64,000 nt of DNA, taken from Ascarosepion bandense. Its lineage: Eukaryota; Mollusca; Cephalopoda; Sepiida; Sepiidae. The notes beneath the pieces are model-generated. The model ran no database searches and had not been told where the DNA came from. It was given only the letters and a program-made list of their open reading frames with translations. Below are positions 13,801 to 28,100 of this stretch, piece after piece (position 1 is the first letter of the stretch; each line of letters begins with the position of its first letter). A program made the position numbers and the translations under genes. The stretch spans positions 1,602,501 through 1,666,500 of the forward strand of contig JBBBDQ010000225.1 in NCBI GenBank assembly GCA_037127315.1. Reading direction: 5' to 3'.

Positions 13801-16800
13801 CCTTGTATTCATGAATACAAATACAATAATGGGAATATAATTGCATTATGTGTTTATGATTCTAATCTTTAAATAGATGATGAGAAAAAAATGTTTCCAA
13901 AATCAGAACATTTTATTACATGTGTCATAAAGTTCTTCCCTATCAGTAGTTCAATTCTTTAACTCAAACTGAAGTGCTCAATTTGATGTTCCTGGCTCAT
14001 ATCACAGAAACAAACCTTAATTTTGTCCAACTCTATGCACTCACTTTTGGAATACTATCCAAAAATACCAGGATAATAAAACATCTTTACTCATCAATCA
14101 GAAAAAAACCCATGTGATTTTCACAGTAGCTGTTCTGAGCCATTGATAGACTATAGCCACTACTGTTTTGACTTATGAAATCAGTTCTGACCAGGCTGGC
14201 ATTAGTAATTGACCCTTTAGCAGGTGAGCATAACCAGGCCATCAGCCGTGACACCAAGGCGCTTTCATCAACAGCCAGTAATGAAACCAGTAGACACTAA
14301 CACTTGACTATGACAATGCATGTTGATTCTCTCACAATTGATATACAGTGACACACATAAGTATTGGATACATGTTATTTTCTGTTATAACTCTAGTTTA
14401 TGTTTGCCATTTTGCCTGATATTTGGTAAGTAATATCTTGTAGAGTTGTTATAGTTGTATGTGGAAGGAAAAAAACTCATGGTTGAATCCATTTTTTATC
14501 AAAGTTCAAAATTACCTTATGCAAAAGTATTGGATACATCAATTTAATATTTTGTTGTGTAGCCTCTGTTTTGTTTCCACTGCTTCCAGTCGCTTTCTAT
14601 AGTTGGCCACAAGTTTTCCACACTGATCCACTGTTACTTTACCCCATTCTTCCTTGCATAATTCCTCTAATTGCTAGATATTTTGTGGATTCCGCTTATA
14701 AACTTTAACCTTCAAAATATTCTACAAATTTTCAATTGGATTGAAGTCAGGAGACTTACTTGGCCAACTGAGAGTACTAATACCATTATTTTCAAACCAT
14801 TTCTTTGTAAGTCTTGCGGTATGTTTGGGATCATTGTCATGTTGAAGCACGAAATTCCGACCATGTTGCAGATTTGTGAAGGTTCCTCTCTAGAATCTCC
14901 CTGTACATGCTACCATTCATTCTACTATGGATAACTTGTAACTCACCAGTGCCCTTGGATGAAAAGCACCCCCATCTCATAATGGAACCACCTCCAAACT
15001 TAACTCTAGGGATGGTATTGTGCTTGTTGAAGGCAGTGCCATTTTTTCACCAAACACTTGTCGCTGTGTTCCTTCCGAATAGTTCAACTTTCGTTTCATC
15101 TGACCAGATTACCTTTTCCCAAAACTGCATCCCTTTCTTTTCATAAGTTTTGACAAACTTTAATCAGTCTTTGACATGTTTAGTTTTCAGTAAAGACACT
15201 TTTCTTGGTCATCTTGAATGAAAGACTGTACGATATAGAGCTCTGCTAATAGTATCCTTACTTACATTAATTCCAGCACCCTCAAGATCAGTTTTAATTT
15301 CAGAACGAGTAATGAAAGTGTTCTTTTGCACATTTCTGCTGATCCACCTTGAAGTCCTCTCATTTATTTTTCACGGTCTTCCATTTCTTGGAAGGTTTGC
15401 TGTACCGTCGCATACTTCTTATACTTTCTGATGATATTTTCTACTGTACTTAGTGCTAGATTCATTTCTTTGCTAATTTTTTGGTAACCTTGTCTTCCTT
15501 TGTGACGTTCAATGATTCTAGTTCGCATATCTCTGGATAATTCTTTAGTCTTTGAATTGCAGAATGCACATCAAAGAGTCAGATGATTAGTAGCACTATC
15601 TTGTAAGCAATTGTGTACTTCTCTGATTGGTCAGAGATAATATTCCAATACTATCAAAAATTTGAATATTCAAAGTCTCTTAAAATACAAAGTTTCAATT
15701 GGAAATTTGAAAAAAGTGTCATGTATCCAATACTTTTGCATAGGGTAACTTTGAACTTTGATAAAAAAAAGGATTCAACCATGAGTTTTTAATTTTCCTT
15801 CCACATACAACCAAAACAACTATGTGAGATATTACTTACCAAATATCAGGCAAAATGGCAAATATAAACTAGAGTTATAACAGAAAATAACATGTATCTA
15901 ATACTTATGCATGTCCCTGTATATAATTTATCCTGGAATGAGCAAATGATCAAACCCTGTAAATCATGGGAAGTAAAACTCTTTTACTTATCTCAAACAC
16001 ATTTTATCTCCATTTTTTGTTTTGTCACTTACACTTTTGTCTTATTAATGGTAAAACTACTAATAACATATGTAAATGGCATATAAATTTAATAGCTTAA
16101 GAAATTTTTAAAAAGTTTTTGATTAGAAAGGAAATACAAATGGAAAAAGTGTTAATTTATAGAACTTGAATAGAAATTTGAGTAGAACATTAAGATTAAT
16201 TTGTAGCTTCTGTCCACAAATTTTTACCAATATATGTTCTCAAATTATTTTTTGTTCATATCTCAATAGGTATTTGAGTACATGGCTGATTGCATTGGAG
16301 ACTTCTTAGCATATGACAATCTTGAAAGTGAGAAAAATATTCCTCTTGGTGAGTTATCTATTCAAATAAATATTTGGTTTATTTTCCAATTTATATTTGC
16401 TAAATTTTATATTATTCAGGAATGGATTTAAAACAAAAAAAGATTGTCTCTATAATGCATAAAATTGTTTTCTTAGATTAGAGAAAAAGTTTGGATTATC
16501 AATTTGAAGGAAAATCTTTTCACTAAATTATAATGCAGATTTTAAACAAAATATTTCAATGATAATTTAACATTTGTTTTTATTTCATTGTTAACATTGC
16601 TTCCAGGATGAAAGACTTCAAAATTTTAAACTGTGTATTAAAAAGTTAGATCTATCATTAAAAAAAATGGCAAAAAATTCAATTAGCATCAAAATTGTGA
16701 ATTTTAGTTTCATCTGTTATACAATTTATGTTTACTAAGAAAGAAATGAAATCACTGTATCACATTTAATTCAAATGATGAAGTAGGAAATTTAAAAGTT

Positions 16801-19800
16801 GAAAAATTTGGAGAAAATATTGAGTAGTTTTTCATTTGGCAAGAAATATGATTTTAAAAGTAAAAAATTAGTAAAGATTGTGCAATTATATTTTACATAA
16901 ATGACAACTATAAACAAGAAGAAAAAAGGAAATAAATGTAGACACTATGACCAATGTATAAAGTTAATTCATTTTATTTTTCAATATTTCCTTATCAAAG
17001 AGTTCATAATGGCTCTTACATAGGTATGAACATGCAATTTTGAATTTTTATTTAGTATGTCTAAACAAATGTTAATGTAATGCTTTGTGTCGAAGTTAGT
17101 TACCTAATCTTGCTAAACATGTTTAAATCAAAGAAGCAAAGTATTTAAAAAAAATAAGACCTACAGAAAAGTTTACAGTAAACATTAAAATGTCTTAAAA
17201 GTTAATATGCATAATAAAAAAAATTCTTCAGGTATCTGATTTTTTACTTAGTAAGCTTCTTTGAATTTCAAAACAAAGCTTTTATTAAATCTATGAGAAT
17301 ATATTATTCCCCCTCTAGTTTTAGTGATTAGTTAATTAAATGTGTAAGGCTTCTTACAGGAATATTTTATAGTACATAATGGTGGTGAGAAAGAGTACAC
17401 GCACAAAATAACTGGTTATTGCTAACCAATAAAATTGGTTCTTCAGGTGCTAGGAATTTCAAACTTAACACTTTATTACGATCACTGGGGTATATCATTT
17501 TCATTCCTTGTGCAAAGCCTCTTTTGGTAGTCATGAGTTATCTCCCTCTAACCCAACTCTCTAAGTTACTTGTTCACCACTGCTGTAGCCTGGTACTGAA
17601 CTCACAACTGGAACTAACCAACGTCTATATCGACTGGGCCATGTGTCCTTAAGGACAAGAACTGCTGAAATCCTGGGACTTATAAACTAAATGTTCAGTT
17701 ACCATTTTTTACCAGAGTTCTTATTGCAATTTTTGATGTTAATGGTTTTCTCCCATTTGTATGATCTATTTAAGATTCATAAAGATGGTCTTCTGCTTAG
17801 GCCGATTGCTACCGGCTTGGTGTGCCACCTTCTGAGTTGCTTCCTTGTAGATATAATTAACCCACTGATAGGAAATTCACCATCATATGTTTAAAACACT
17901 GCCCACTTTGTGGAACTTACCAAAGATGCTCCCATCCAATGCAACCAGATGGTGAGCCTGGATGTGATGAGTCTGTTCATCAAGGTACCTATGAGGTAGT
18001 ATCGATAGTCACAGGCAGACTGGCCTCGGACTAATTCCTAGGAGAATGTACCAGTGTTCCACTAGATAACCTGATGGAGATGCTGACTTTCTGTACACAA
18101 ACAATACACTTCAGATTGGAATCAGACATATATTGGCAGGATGAAAGCTTAGCAATGGGCTCGCCATTATTACCATCACTACCTAACATATACATGGAAT
18201 ACTTTCAAGAGATGGCATTAGGATTCACAGCTTTAAAACCAACTCTATGACTGAGATACGTTGATGACACCTTCATACTCTGGCCACACCAGGAAAAGGT
18301 CTAGATGCTACTCGACCATGTGAACTCAATAAGATCATCAATACAGTTTAGTATAGAAAAAGAGAGTGACAACAAACTGGCATTCCTGGATGTGCTATTA
18401 ACTCAAACAAAGGGGCAGTTCAAGACATTTGTATACCGCAAGACAACATTTGCTAGACAATACTTCAACTTCAACTCCTACCATCCATACAACGTAAAGA
18501 AAGGGATTGTCTGCTGCCTGCAACATCGAGCAAACGTCATAAGCAGTAACCCAGCAACATACGAACGGGAAATGTACCCTATAAGTAGTACCCTATAATG
18601 TAACAATTATCTAGGGTAGATAACAACAACTCCAACAAACATGGAAGAGTGGGGGCATGAGGATCAGAAAACAGCCTCAGTCTGTTTACCCGATGTAAAG
18701 GGGTTATCGGAGAAAATACAAAGGATCTGTGGTCCATATAACATCAGAACGATCTTCAGAAGTTGTTCTACACTTTGCAGGTACCTCTCCTGAGTAAAAC
18801 CCCCAACAGAGGAGGACATGACTAAGGACTGTGTGTACGCTATTCCATGTAGCTGTGCAAAGAAATGTAACGGAGAAACAGGCCACCTTCTATAGGTAAG
18901 GCTACAAGAACATTGCAAGGCCGTAACACAAGGGGAGATAGAAATATCATGCATAGCTGACCACATATAGAGGGAGAAAAGGAGTCAACACCCCCTATGG
19001 AATGAAGTTAAAATAATAGATAGAGAACGCCACTGGAAACTGTGTAAACTTAAGGAATCAGCACATATGCTAGGCCAAAATAATCTTTTAAGCCAACGAA
19101 GTATAGAGATAAATACAGTATGGGAACCAGTAATATGGAGTGACAGAGAAAATCATTAGTGTCAAAAATTGCAATATGGTAAAAAAAATACAAGAGAAAA
19201 CCATTAACATCAAAAATTGTAATATGAACTCTCATAAAAAAATACTAGAGAAAGCTGTTAACACCAACATTACTAGAGAAAACCATTAACACCAAAAATT
19301 GCAATATGAACTCTGGTAAAAAATGGTTATGAACATTAAGCTTATAAGTCCCAGAAATTCAGCTGTTCTTGTCCTTAAGGACACATGGCCCAGTGGATAT
19401 AGATGTTGGTTAGTTCCAGTGACATAACACCAAAGAGTTGTAAGTTCAATACCAGGCTACAAATAGTAGTGAACAAGTAACTTAGAGCTGGGTTATAGAG
19501 TGATAATTTATGACTACTAAAAAGGCTTCACACAAGAAATGAAAATAATATACTCCAGTGATTATAATAAACGGTGCAGATTGAAATTCCTAGCATCCTG
19601 AAGGATGCTGGAACATACAACAACTAAAACATCATAAACATGGCAGCAAAGATGAGGACAACAGTCAGAATAGTGTAAATACTACCTCATCTCAGAAGCA
19701 TGGACAAATACTAATAAAGGAATGTTTATACATGTTGCATTCACAATGAAATGTTCATAAATATGTTTTAGTGGGTCTTACTGTGTTGGTGCATTTTTAG

Positions 19801-22069
19801 TGTGATGCATTCACAGTTCTTTTAGCTTCATCATGGAAAGTTCATGTCACGAACTTGAAAGAGGAAAACCTGGAGGAGTGGGAGTTACCTTAGGGTTAAT
19901 GTTTTTATATTCGAGAGCTACTGCTGATACTAAAGAGCAAGACACAATGTTATTAATAGCAGTCTTATTCACCTTTGTGTCACTTGTACATTTTTTCCCC
20001 TGAATCAGAGTATATGATGTTTCAGCACTATCAGACAAAAATTCAACTCACAACTATCAGAGAACCAAATAGCTTTTAACTAATGCTTTAATTCACTAGG
20101 CCATGTATCTTTCGCATATTTTCCTTTTCAAGGATACCTTATGTTGATGACATTTTAAGTTTTAAATAAAATTCTGAATTTTTCCCTTTTTTGAAGGTTT
20201 TACCTTTTCTTTTCCTTCTGAAAAGAAAAATTTAACTCATGTTAAACTAATCAACTGGACAAAAACTTTTAAATGCACTGATGGGCCTGGTCTAGACCAA
20301 GGTCAGATGTTGATGGACCTGCTTGAAAAAAAGGTCAGTCTCAATTATTGAGTTATTTAATCTGTCACTGGTTTAGTCTTCTATCATTATTCATATCAAT
20401 ATTTCTATTTTGTTTTGTAGATTTTTTTGTCTGTCTGTCCATTCTTACACACCTTTATGTATATGTATTCATTTTATATCACTTTTAATAATTAAATTGT
20501 TGGTGGTATTTTCTTTCCTCACAGAAACTTCCTGTACAGTTGGTAGCTATCATAAGTGATACAACAGCTGCTCTAATCACTGGAAACTTTTTGGATAAAA
20601 AGTGCACAATTGGCCTCATTTTAGGTGAGTTGATCTCTGCTTTTTTCTGTTTATCAATTACAAAGTGAAAATGCATAAAAGTTATTCAACCAAATACTTT
20701 TCAGTGAAGAAGCCATTATATTTGGAATCTATAATCTTTTTAATTGATGAAACATTAATCAGATTATATACTTATTCATTTTCATGTTTTCATGGTCCAT
20801 CTTTTGAAAGTAAAAATCGTCATCTTTGTGTTGAGTGAGAGATTGGAACCAAGTTTTATGCCGGTGTAAATTTCTTGAACAATAAAAGTGTAATGCTTGT
20901 GTCATATTTAATATTTTCTTCTGAATAATAAGCTTGGATAATATTCTGAGTTTTAAAAGCTTCATAGGATTCATTTTTCCAGTTCCCTTCCCAATATCTG
21001 AGCATTATTCTGTCACTGTAACTGGAAAGTGTTCTTTTATACAGTAAAGAGCCAATTTACATGATCTTTGAGTTTATTTTTCAATTTGTTTTAAATCATT
21101 AAACTAACCATATCAATGGAAAGTGTGGAAATCCATGTATGCATAATGAAACATTGAGAAAGAACTATCCATTATGGTCCACGGTGAAGTGGTGTGCCAA
21201 CTTCAAGCAAGGTGTTTGAGACTTTTTAAGATGCAACTTTGTCTGCCAAGCTTTCAACAGTGTCAACTCAACTTTATTGCTATTACAGCGTTTCAGCCAT
21301 TGTGCCCTCATGCCTTCATCAAGTATATATTGATATAACCTACAGGGAATTTTGAACTCTTTTTTATGGGGGTAGACTGCTTTTGTTCCACTGCCTATGT
21401 CTAGGTGCATCTCATTTAGTTCTTATAATACTGCTCAGTTATTGCTTGCCCTGTTTCAATTAAGTTTAAGTACACACTGTCCAGCACAGGGATTGAACTC
21501 ATAATTACTAAGTAACCAAATTCATGAACCAACTTTTTAATCCACTAGGCTATTGTCCCATAATCTAGTGGATTAAAGCATTGCTTTGATGATAAATAGT
21601 GTAAATAACAATTATTGTCAAGTCATAACAGTTGCAGATAAAAAAAGATCATTTAAAATGGAAAATCATGCAGTGGCAAAACAGATTGTCTACAAAGAAA
21701 ACCCAAAAATCAGCAGAAAAATCTGAAAGAAAAATAGTGAAAAAGCTGCAAAATAAAATTCCTTTTTTTTTCTTTTTTATCAGATATTGCACTTGTTTAA
21801 AGCATAAGCAAAATGATGGATGTTTTGAAGAATTTGTAGTCTGAATCCATAAACAATCCACTCTATATACCAAGTCTTTCTCTATCTGAATATATCCTGT
21901 TTCCAAACCTTAAAAGAAGTTTGAAAAGAAGCACATTTTTAATGGCTCAAACATAATAGCAGCAACAAAACAATATTTAAATTAAAAAAAGTTGTTTTTT
22001 AAGAATTTGATTTGTAATGCTAAATATTAAAATTAGTTATCTTCATTAAGTAATAACTATTAATTTGTG

Positions 22070-22120
<51 letters not shown>

Positions 22121-25100
22121 AGTGGCAAAGGGATTAATGAATTTAGCAAAAAGAAACAAAGAATTAAATGGATTTAAGAATTTAAACAATCTCATTATTT
22201 ATAGGTTTTAATATTCATATATATTTCCCCCCATTAAAATATAATTTTATATTAGCTTTATATAAGAGGATGTTACAAAGTTCTCAATCTGACCAAGAAA
22301 TCTTCCATGAAAACCTAATGTTAAATTTTTGAGGCATTTGTTAAAATAAGAGCTTTTCACTACCACCGTGTATATATCTATAGTTTTATTTAGAGTTTGT
22401 TTTGGTTTACTAGTCCCAAAACATTGCTAATCTGACTCTTTACCAAAATGTTTGCTGATTTTTGCTCAAGTTGACATGCAGAAATATATAGAAAGATGCA
22501 ATCTTTTGCCATTATCCATGTAAGATATTGAGAATTAGGTTATGGGTAAAAATTTATGAAATATTTTTAATAAAAATAAAATAAGCTTGAAAAATCTACT
22601 AGACAATAGCTCAGTTGATTTGGGAAGTTGGTGACATTAGAAACCAGATAAAATATAACATGGACAGTGGAACAGGACAATATACCCCTGTAGATTAAAT
22701 AAAGGTTCACTTCAAAATTTCCTGTAAGTTACCCAGATTCATATATACCTGATAAGGGCACAATGGCTGAAACATTGTGATAACAGCAGCAGAGATGAGG
22801 ATGCTAGTCCATTTATAAATAATGTAAATAAATACAAAAATATTGTGATATTCTAATAGTATTTGATCTAAATCTCACTTATGTTACAGAAATATTTCAA
22901 TTAACAGAAAAAATTAAACTTGATAATGTTAAATTCTTTTAATGCACCGAAGGCCTGTTTGTTTACTTTTCTTCACTTTCCAGGAACTGGAAGTAATGTC
23001 TGTTATATTGAAAATGTAGATTCTATTGAAAAATGGGAAGATGATAATGACTGCTCAAAACAAGTAAGTTTACATTTTTATAAGGTATCAGTTATCTTGT
23101 GTCTTGTAGAACTGAATTAACTTAATAACCTGTACGAGGAGGAGCTGAGAGGTTCTTGGCTTTACCAAGAAAAAATTCACAAAATATTGTCTGATGTTTG
23201 TTCATTTTAGGAAGTGGGTCAGGTTAAGAATTTTTCAGCATGCCTCCATAGATAACAATTTAAGAATGTAAAATTGTTATTTAATTTGATCCTTATATCC
23301 CAAAAGTCCATCCATATTTTTTATAAATTTAAACATGAGGTTATTACAATTAAACACACACAAGTGATTTAACTTTTCTTCTCATTTTTCTGATTGGCTT
23401 GCAGGATCATCTTGTTTGTACATTTTGTTTTCATCTGTAGATCAAGCAAAGAATATAGCAAGACGTTTGTTTTGAGAAACAAAGAGCATTAAATTAATTC
23501 ATTTGGTTGAGTAACAATTAAAAACAATACCAAGCTATTTTATGCGTAATACAAGGGTTGTTCTTAATAATGCAGGAAGGTCAAAACTTTATCAATATTC
23601 TATTAATGGGGGGGGTAATAAAAAGGGTGTTATGATGATTGTAAGGAGTTCTGATCCCATTAGGGAATGCTGTAGTAGACAGTAGTTTAAATAAATGAGT
23701 TAAGTTCATCACATGTCATGTTTTGCTTCAAGTTTTCAGTGACTAGTCTCTATAATATATCTAAGCCCAGTGGAACATGGTGTCAGAGAATTTTTCTGAA
23801 AGAGAAAATTACTTTATAGAACAGGACCCAATTAAAAAAATGTTTAAATTAACTATACCAGAGCTGTTGGATTTTACAAACCTGGGAAATTAGCAGAAAT
23901 GGTTGCAGAAATTTTAACATTTTCCTAAAGCATCAAAACTCTGGGAAGAGATAATAAAACTCAAGTCAGTACATTATAAATGATACCATTACAGAAGAAG
24001 TTAAGGATAAATATTATTTGAAGAAATACATCATTGGATGTGTAAAGGGAGAAAACTGATTGTGTAGAAAAACTATAAAAATTAAATTAGTGCAACCTTG
24101 AGACGAAATAGAATAGGGAGCTTCATTTGACGCCAATGGATGTAGAAAATAGTTCTGAAAAAAGACGCTTCACCCTACTGTGTAACAACAGCTAGAAGAG
24201 TCTCCCTATTTTGCCAAAGGTGAAGGAAGAACTGAATAGACTGGAAAATGTGGGAATTATTGAAAAGGTTACATTACAGAACCAATTGACTGGTGTGCAC
24301 CTAATAGTATCCATACTGAAAAGAAACGAAAAAGTCAGAATATGTGTAGATTTGAAGAATCTGAATCTAGCGGTGAAAAGGGAACACTACAATTTACTAA
24401 ATTTAGATGATATTTCGCCTAAACTAAATAGAGCTAATTTTTTTTCTACATTGGATGCTACCAAATTTTGTTAAGTAAAGAAAGCTATTTACTCACAACT
24501 TTCATTATTTCTTTTGAAAGATATTGCTTCAAAAGATTACCTTTTGGTATAACATCAGCTCCAGAAATCTTTCAAAGAAAGAAGTCAGAATTGAAAAAAT
24601 ATTCAGGAGGTCAAAACAATTATTGACGATAATCTATGATAGAACTATAGATAGATGATAGTCTTGGAAACTTGTATTGTTTTGGCTTTGTCCAGATCTG
24701 CATCAATTCTTTTCTCAAAAATTATATGCCCCAATAATTTGATTTTGATTTTTGAGAACTCACATCTTTTATTTAGAGTCAGTAATTAGAATTTCTCATC
24801 TAAAGGGGATTTGCCAAAATCTTAAATTGACATCAACCTTTGTAAACACCTTACTGTCTTCGAGCTTTGCCAAGTTGTCATCACACATTTTTCATTGGCT
24901 GAACTTTTCTTTTCATTGAGTGGTGTTAGGATCCACACAGATACTGAGATCTCCATCTTGTTTTGTTACAGTTACCATGCCTGAACACCAATCTGCTGAA
25001 ACTGTTACTGGGGAAATAACTTTTAGGTTAACCATTTCTTTTAACTTCTCCCTTATTTTGAGAAGTAAAGGATGTGATGTATTGAGGGAGGATGAAATGG

Positions 25101-28100
25101 ATATATTTAATCACATTTAATAAACAAGGAACACATAGTGGATATCGTCTGGTCACCAAGGGAGGTAGGTGCTTGGGGTGGCAATAGATTTGCCTGTGTG
25201 TCTGCGAGTAACTCCTGGCTAAATCTGTTAGTATAAAGTTAGGTACTAGTTGATTGAAGTGTTGTTTCCAGTGGTTGCACACAATGCAAACATTTTCTCT
25301 AAGTTTCATTCAATGGTAAATAATTCAAAAGCATCTGGGAATATTTCAAGGGTGGTGGACTTGAGTTTCAATATGAATTTTACTTGCTGCTAGTGACACA
25401 AAGAATGTTCAGAAATTATAGTATAGTATATGTCTTGAATGTTGAAAGCCTCAAGTTTTGATGGGGTAACTTGATATCTATATAGAAAATTTAGATTGTT
25501 CCAAAAAAAGAGCAATACCATTCGGCATTTTTCACACAGAGTCATTTATGCATTCAAGAATTTCTTGAATGTTTATTTCATTTCTATCGTTATTATAAGA
25601 AAAGGCTAATTTTAAATTAGTCAAATTGGCTATCACTTGGCTGAAGTCATCAAAATTAAATTGAATATTAAATTTGTCATCTAACAAAACGGGAATAGGA
25701 AGTGATCTCCCTTTACCCAGATTTATTTCCAACATAACTTGGTGTAATCTCTTACTGAAAAAACCTAATTACGTTTTAACTTGGAAATCGATAAAATTCA
25801 GATTCCAGTCAGAACAATTTACCTTCTTTAATATTCCCTGAGAGAAACTTAACCACTGGCTATCTGTGTCCAATAAGCTGTTTATAGAGACTTATTTAGC
25901 AACTTAATATATCGTGACTTCTACTATAGGTAGCATTAAGTTGTTTTCCTCATTCGTTTTCGTGCCCACATAAGAAAAAAGAGAGAACCTCTTCTTACGA
26001 TTATTGCACAATGGTGTTATATATCTCTTAGAAGGACATTGTTTACAGGAAACGAATAATTTATTCTGAAGTTCAGGACAATCTTCATTTTATGTTTACT
26101 ACTGGAACATCTACTGAATAATTTTAACTGCTTGAATCTGGCCGATCTTTATTCATAGGCAGGATATTTCATACACTTTTTCATGGGATGACTATGTGAA
26201 ATATAAAATTGTCCCATTAGTGCTGATGGTGAAATTCTTCAAGGCAGCACCATTATTTTCCTCTTGATCAGATTTATTAATTTTAGTAGTTTTTTCATAT
26301 ACACAGAATGACTTCTTATTTTTGTCAATATGTGGATGACTTCATTATAATTCTTAAATACCTCCTTATAAGGATAACTGTTACCTACCTTGTGAATGAT
26401 GTCTTGTCTTAGAATATGGGGTAGATTCCCTGGGATTCAAACTCATAAATTACATCATATTTGAGTATGATGTAATTTATGAGTTCGAATCCAGGGAATC
26501 TACCTCAAAAAAATCCATATTATACAAAGTTCATAACTTTGACAAATCAGCCTTCACTTCAGCAAAATTGTTTAACTATCACAAAATCAGGGTACTATTT
26601 ACAACCGGTCAACCCTACAAGATAAGATACAAAATTAGTTGAAGAGCATAGCTAGCTTTGATGGAATTAGTACAGTCATTAAATTGTGCTCTAAAATTCC
26701 TAAACTCAAAATTAGAATGATTAATATTGTTAAAAGTTGCATTCTGTAATTTGGGAATTGAGATCATTGAATGGCTGTTAGACAAGGAGCTGGCTTGTAG
26801 AGTAAGTGAAGCTGGACAGCATCAAATCAAAGGAGCAAATAGTAAAAATAAACACACTGTGCATAAACTCTGTGCAGCCTTCCAGAGTTTCAAACATACT
26901 TCAAATTTTCAATTCAATAAAACAAATAGCCAATAAAATCAGCTCCTGTCAATAAACACAGGCTTCTGGAGGTTAAATGAGCCTATATAAAACAAACATT
27001 CATTCAACTCAGCAGAAAAACTGACAGCAGTAAAGAAACACAACTCAACCTCATTGTCTATATTTCAGGGATGAGGTAGTATTTACACTATTTACATTAT
27101 TTGGACTATTTTCTTCATTTTTGTTGCTACTTATATGATGTTTCGGCTGTTGTACGCACCGGCCTTCTTCAGCTGCCAGGAATTTCAAACCAAACCCTTT
27201 ATTACAATCACTGGTGTATATCATTCCCATCCCTTGCATAGAGCCTCTTTTGGTAGTCATGTGTTATCTCCCTCTAACCCTCTAAGTTACTTGTTCACCA
27301 CTACTGTAGCCTGGTATTGAACTCACAACTCTTTGGGTCAAGTCACAGGAACTAACCAAACGTCTATTGCCATGTGTTTTGTTGACAAGAACAACTGACT
27401 TTCTGGGATTTACAAACCTAATGTTCAGTAACCATTTTTTACATTGCAAATTTTTTGATGTTAAAGGTTTTCTCTAGTATTTTTTTTTTACCAGAGCACA
27501 AATTGCAATTTGACACTAATGATTTTCACTGGCACTCAGTATTACTGGTTCCCATATTATGTTCATCTCTATGCTTGAAGATTCTTGTTGCCTAGCATAT
27601 GTGCCAATTCCTTAAATTTATGTAGTTTCCAGTGGTGTTCGCTATCTATTATTTCAACTTCATCTCATAGAAGGTAGTGATCCTCTTTCTCCCTCCATAT
27701 GTGGTCAATCATGTCTGATTTTTCTATCTCCTCTCATGTTATGGCTTTGCAATGTTCTTATAGCCTTGTCATGGTTGGAGTTTTGAACTTATGAAGGTGA
27801 CGTTTCTATCAGTGGGTCAATTATATCTACAGGGAAGTGACTCAGAGGGTGGCACACCAAGCCTAGGCTGCTAACAATCGGCCTAAGCGGAATAAATGTG
27901 AGGAGACTGGAAGTGATCCTTGTTCTTGATTAGGATCTACGACAGCTGTCATTCTGTTTTCAACGTGGGGTCTTTCTTTACTTTGCTATAGCTATCACTT
28001 CTAATGAGGTTGTCCATCACTGCAGTTGCATTGCCTTTATCAGCTGGTAGTATGATGTTCTCATTCCTCTGTAGGGTTTTGATTACCAGCCCCTCCTCTT

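Noticed and set aside
18664..18966. Minus-strand frame of 100 codons opposite the Penelope GIY-YIG region
   Set aside because: Antisense shadow; the plus strand gives the recognised GIY-YIG words across frameshifts.
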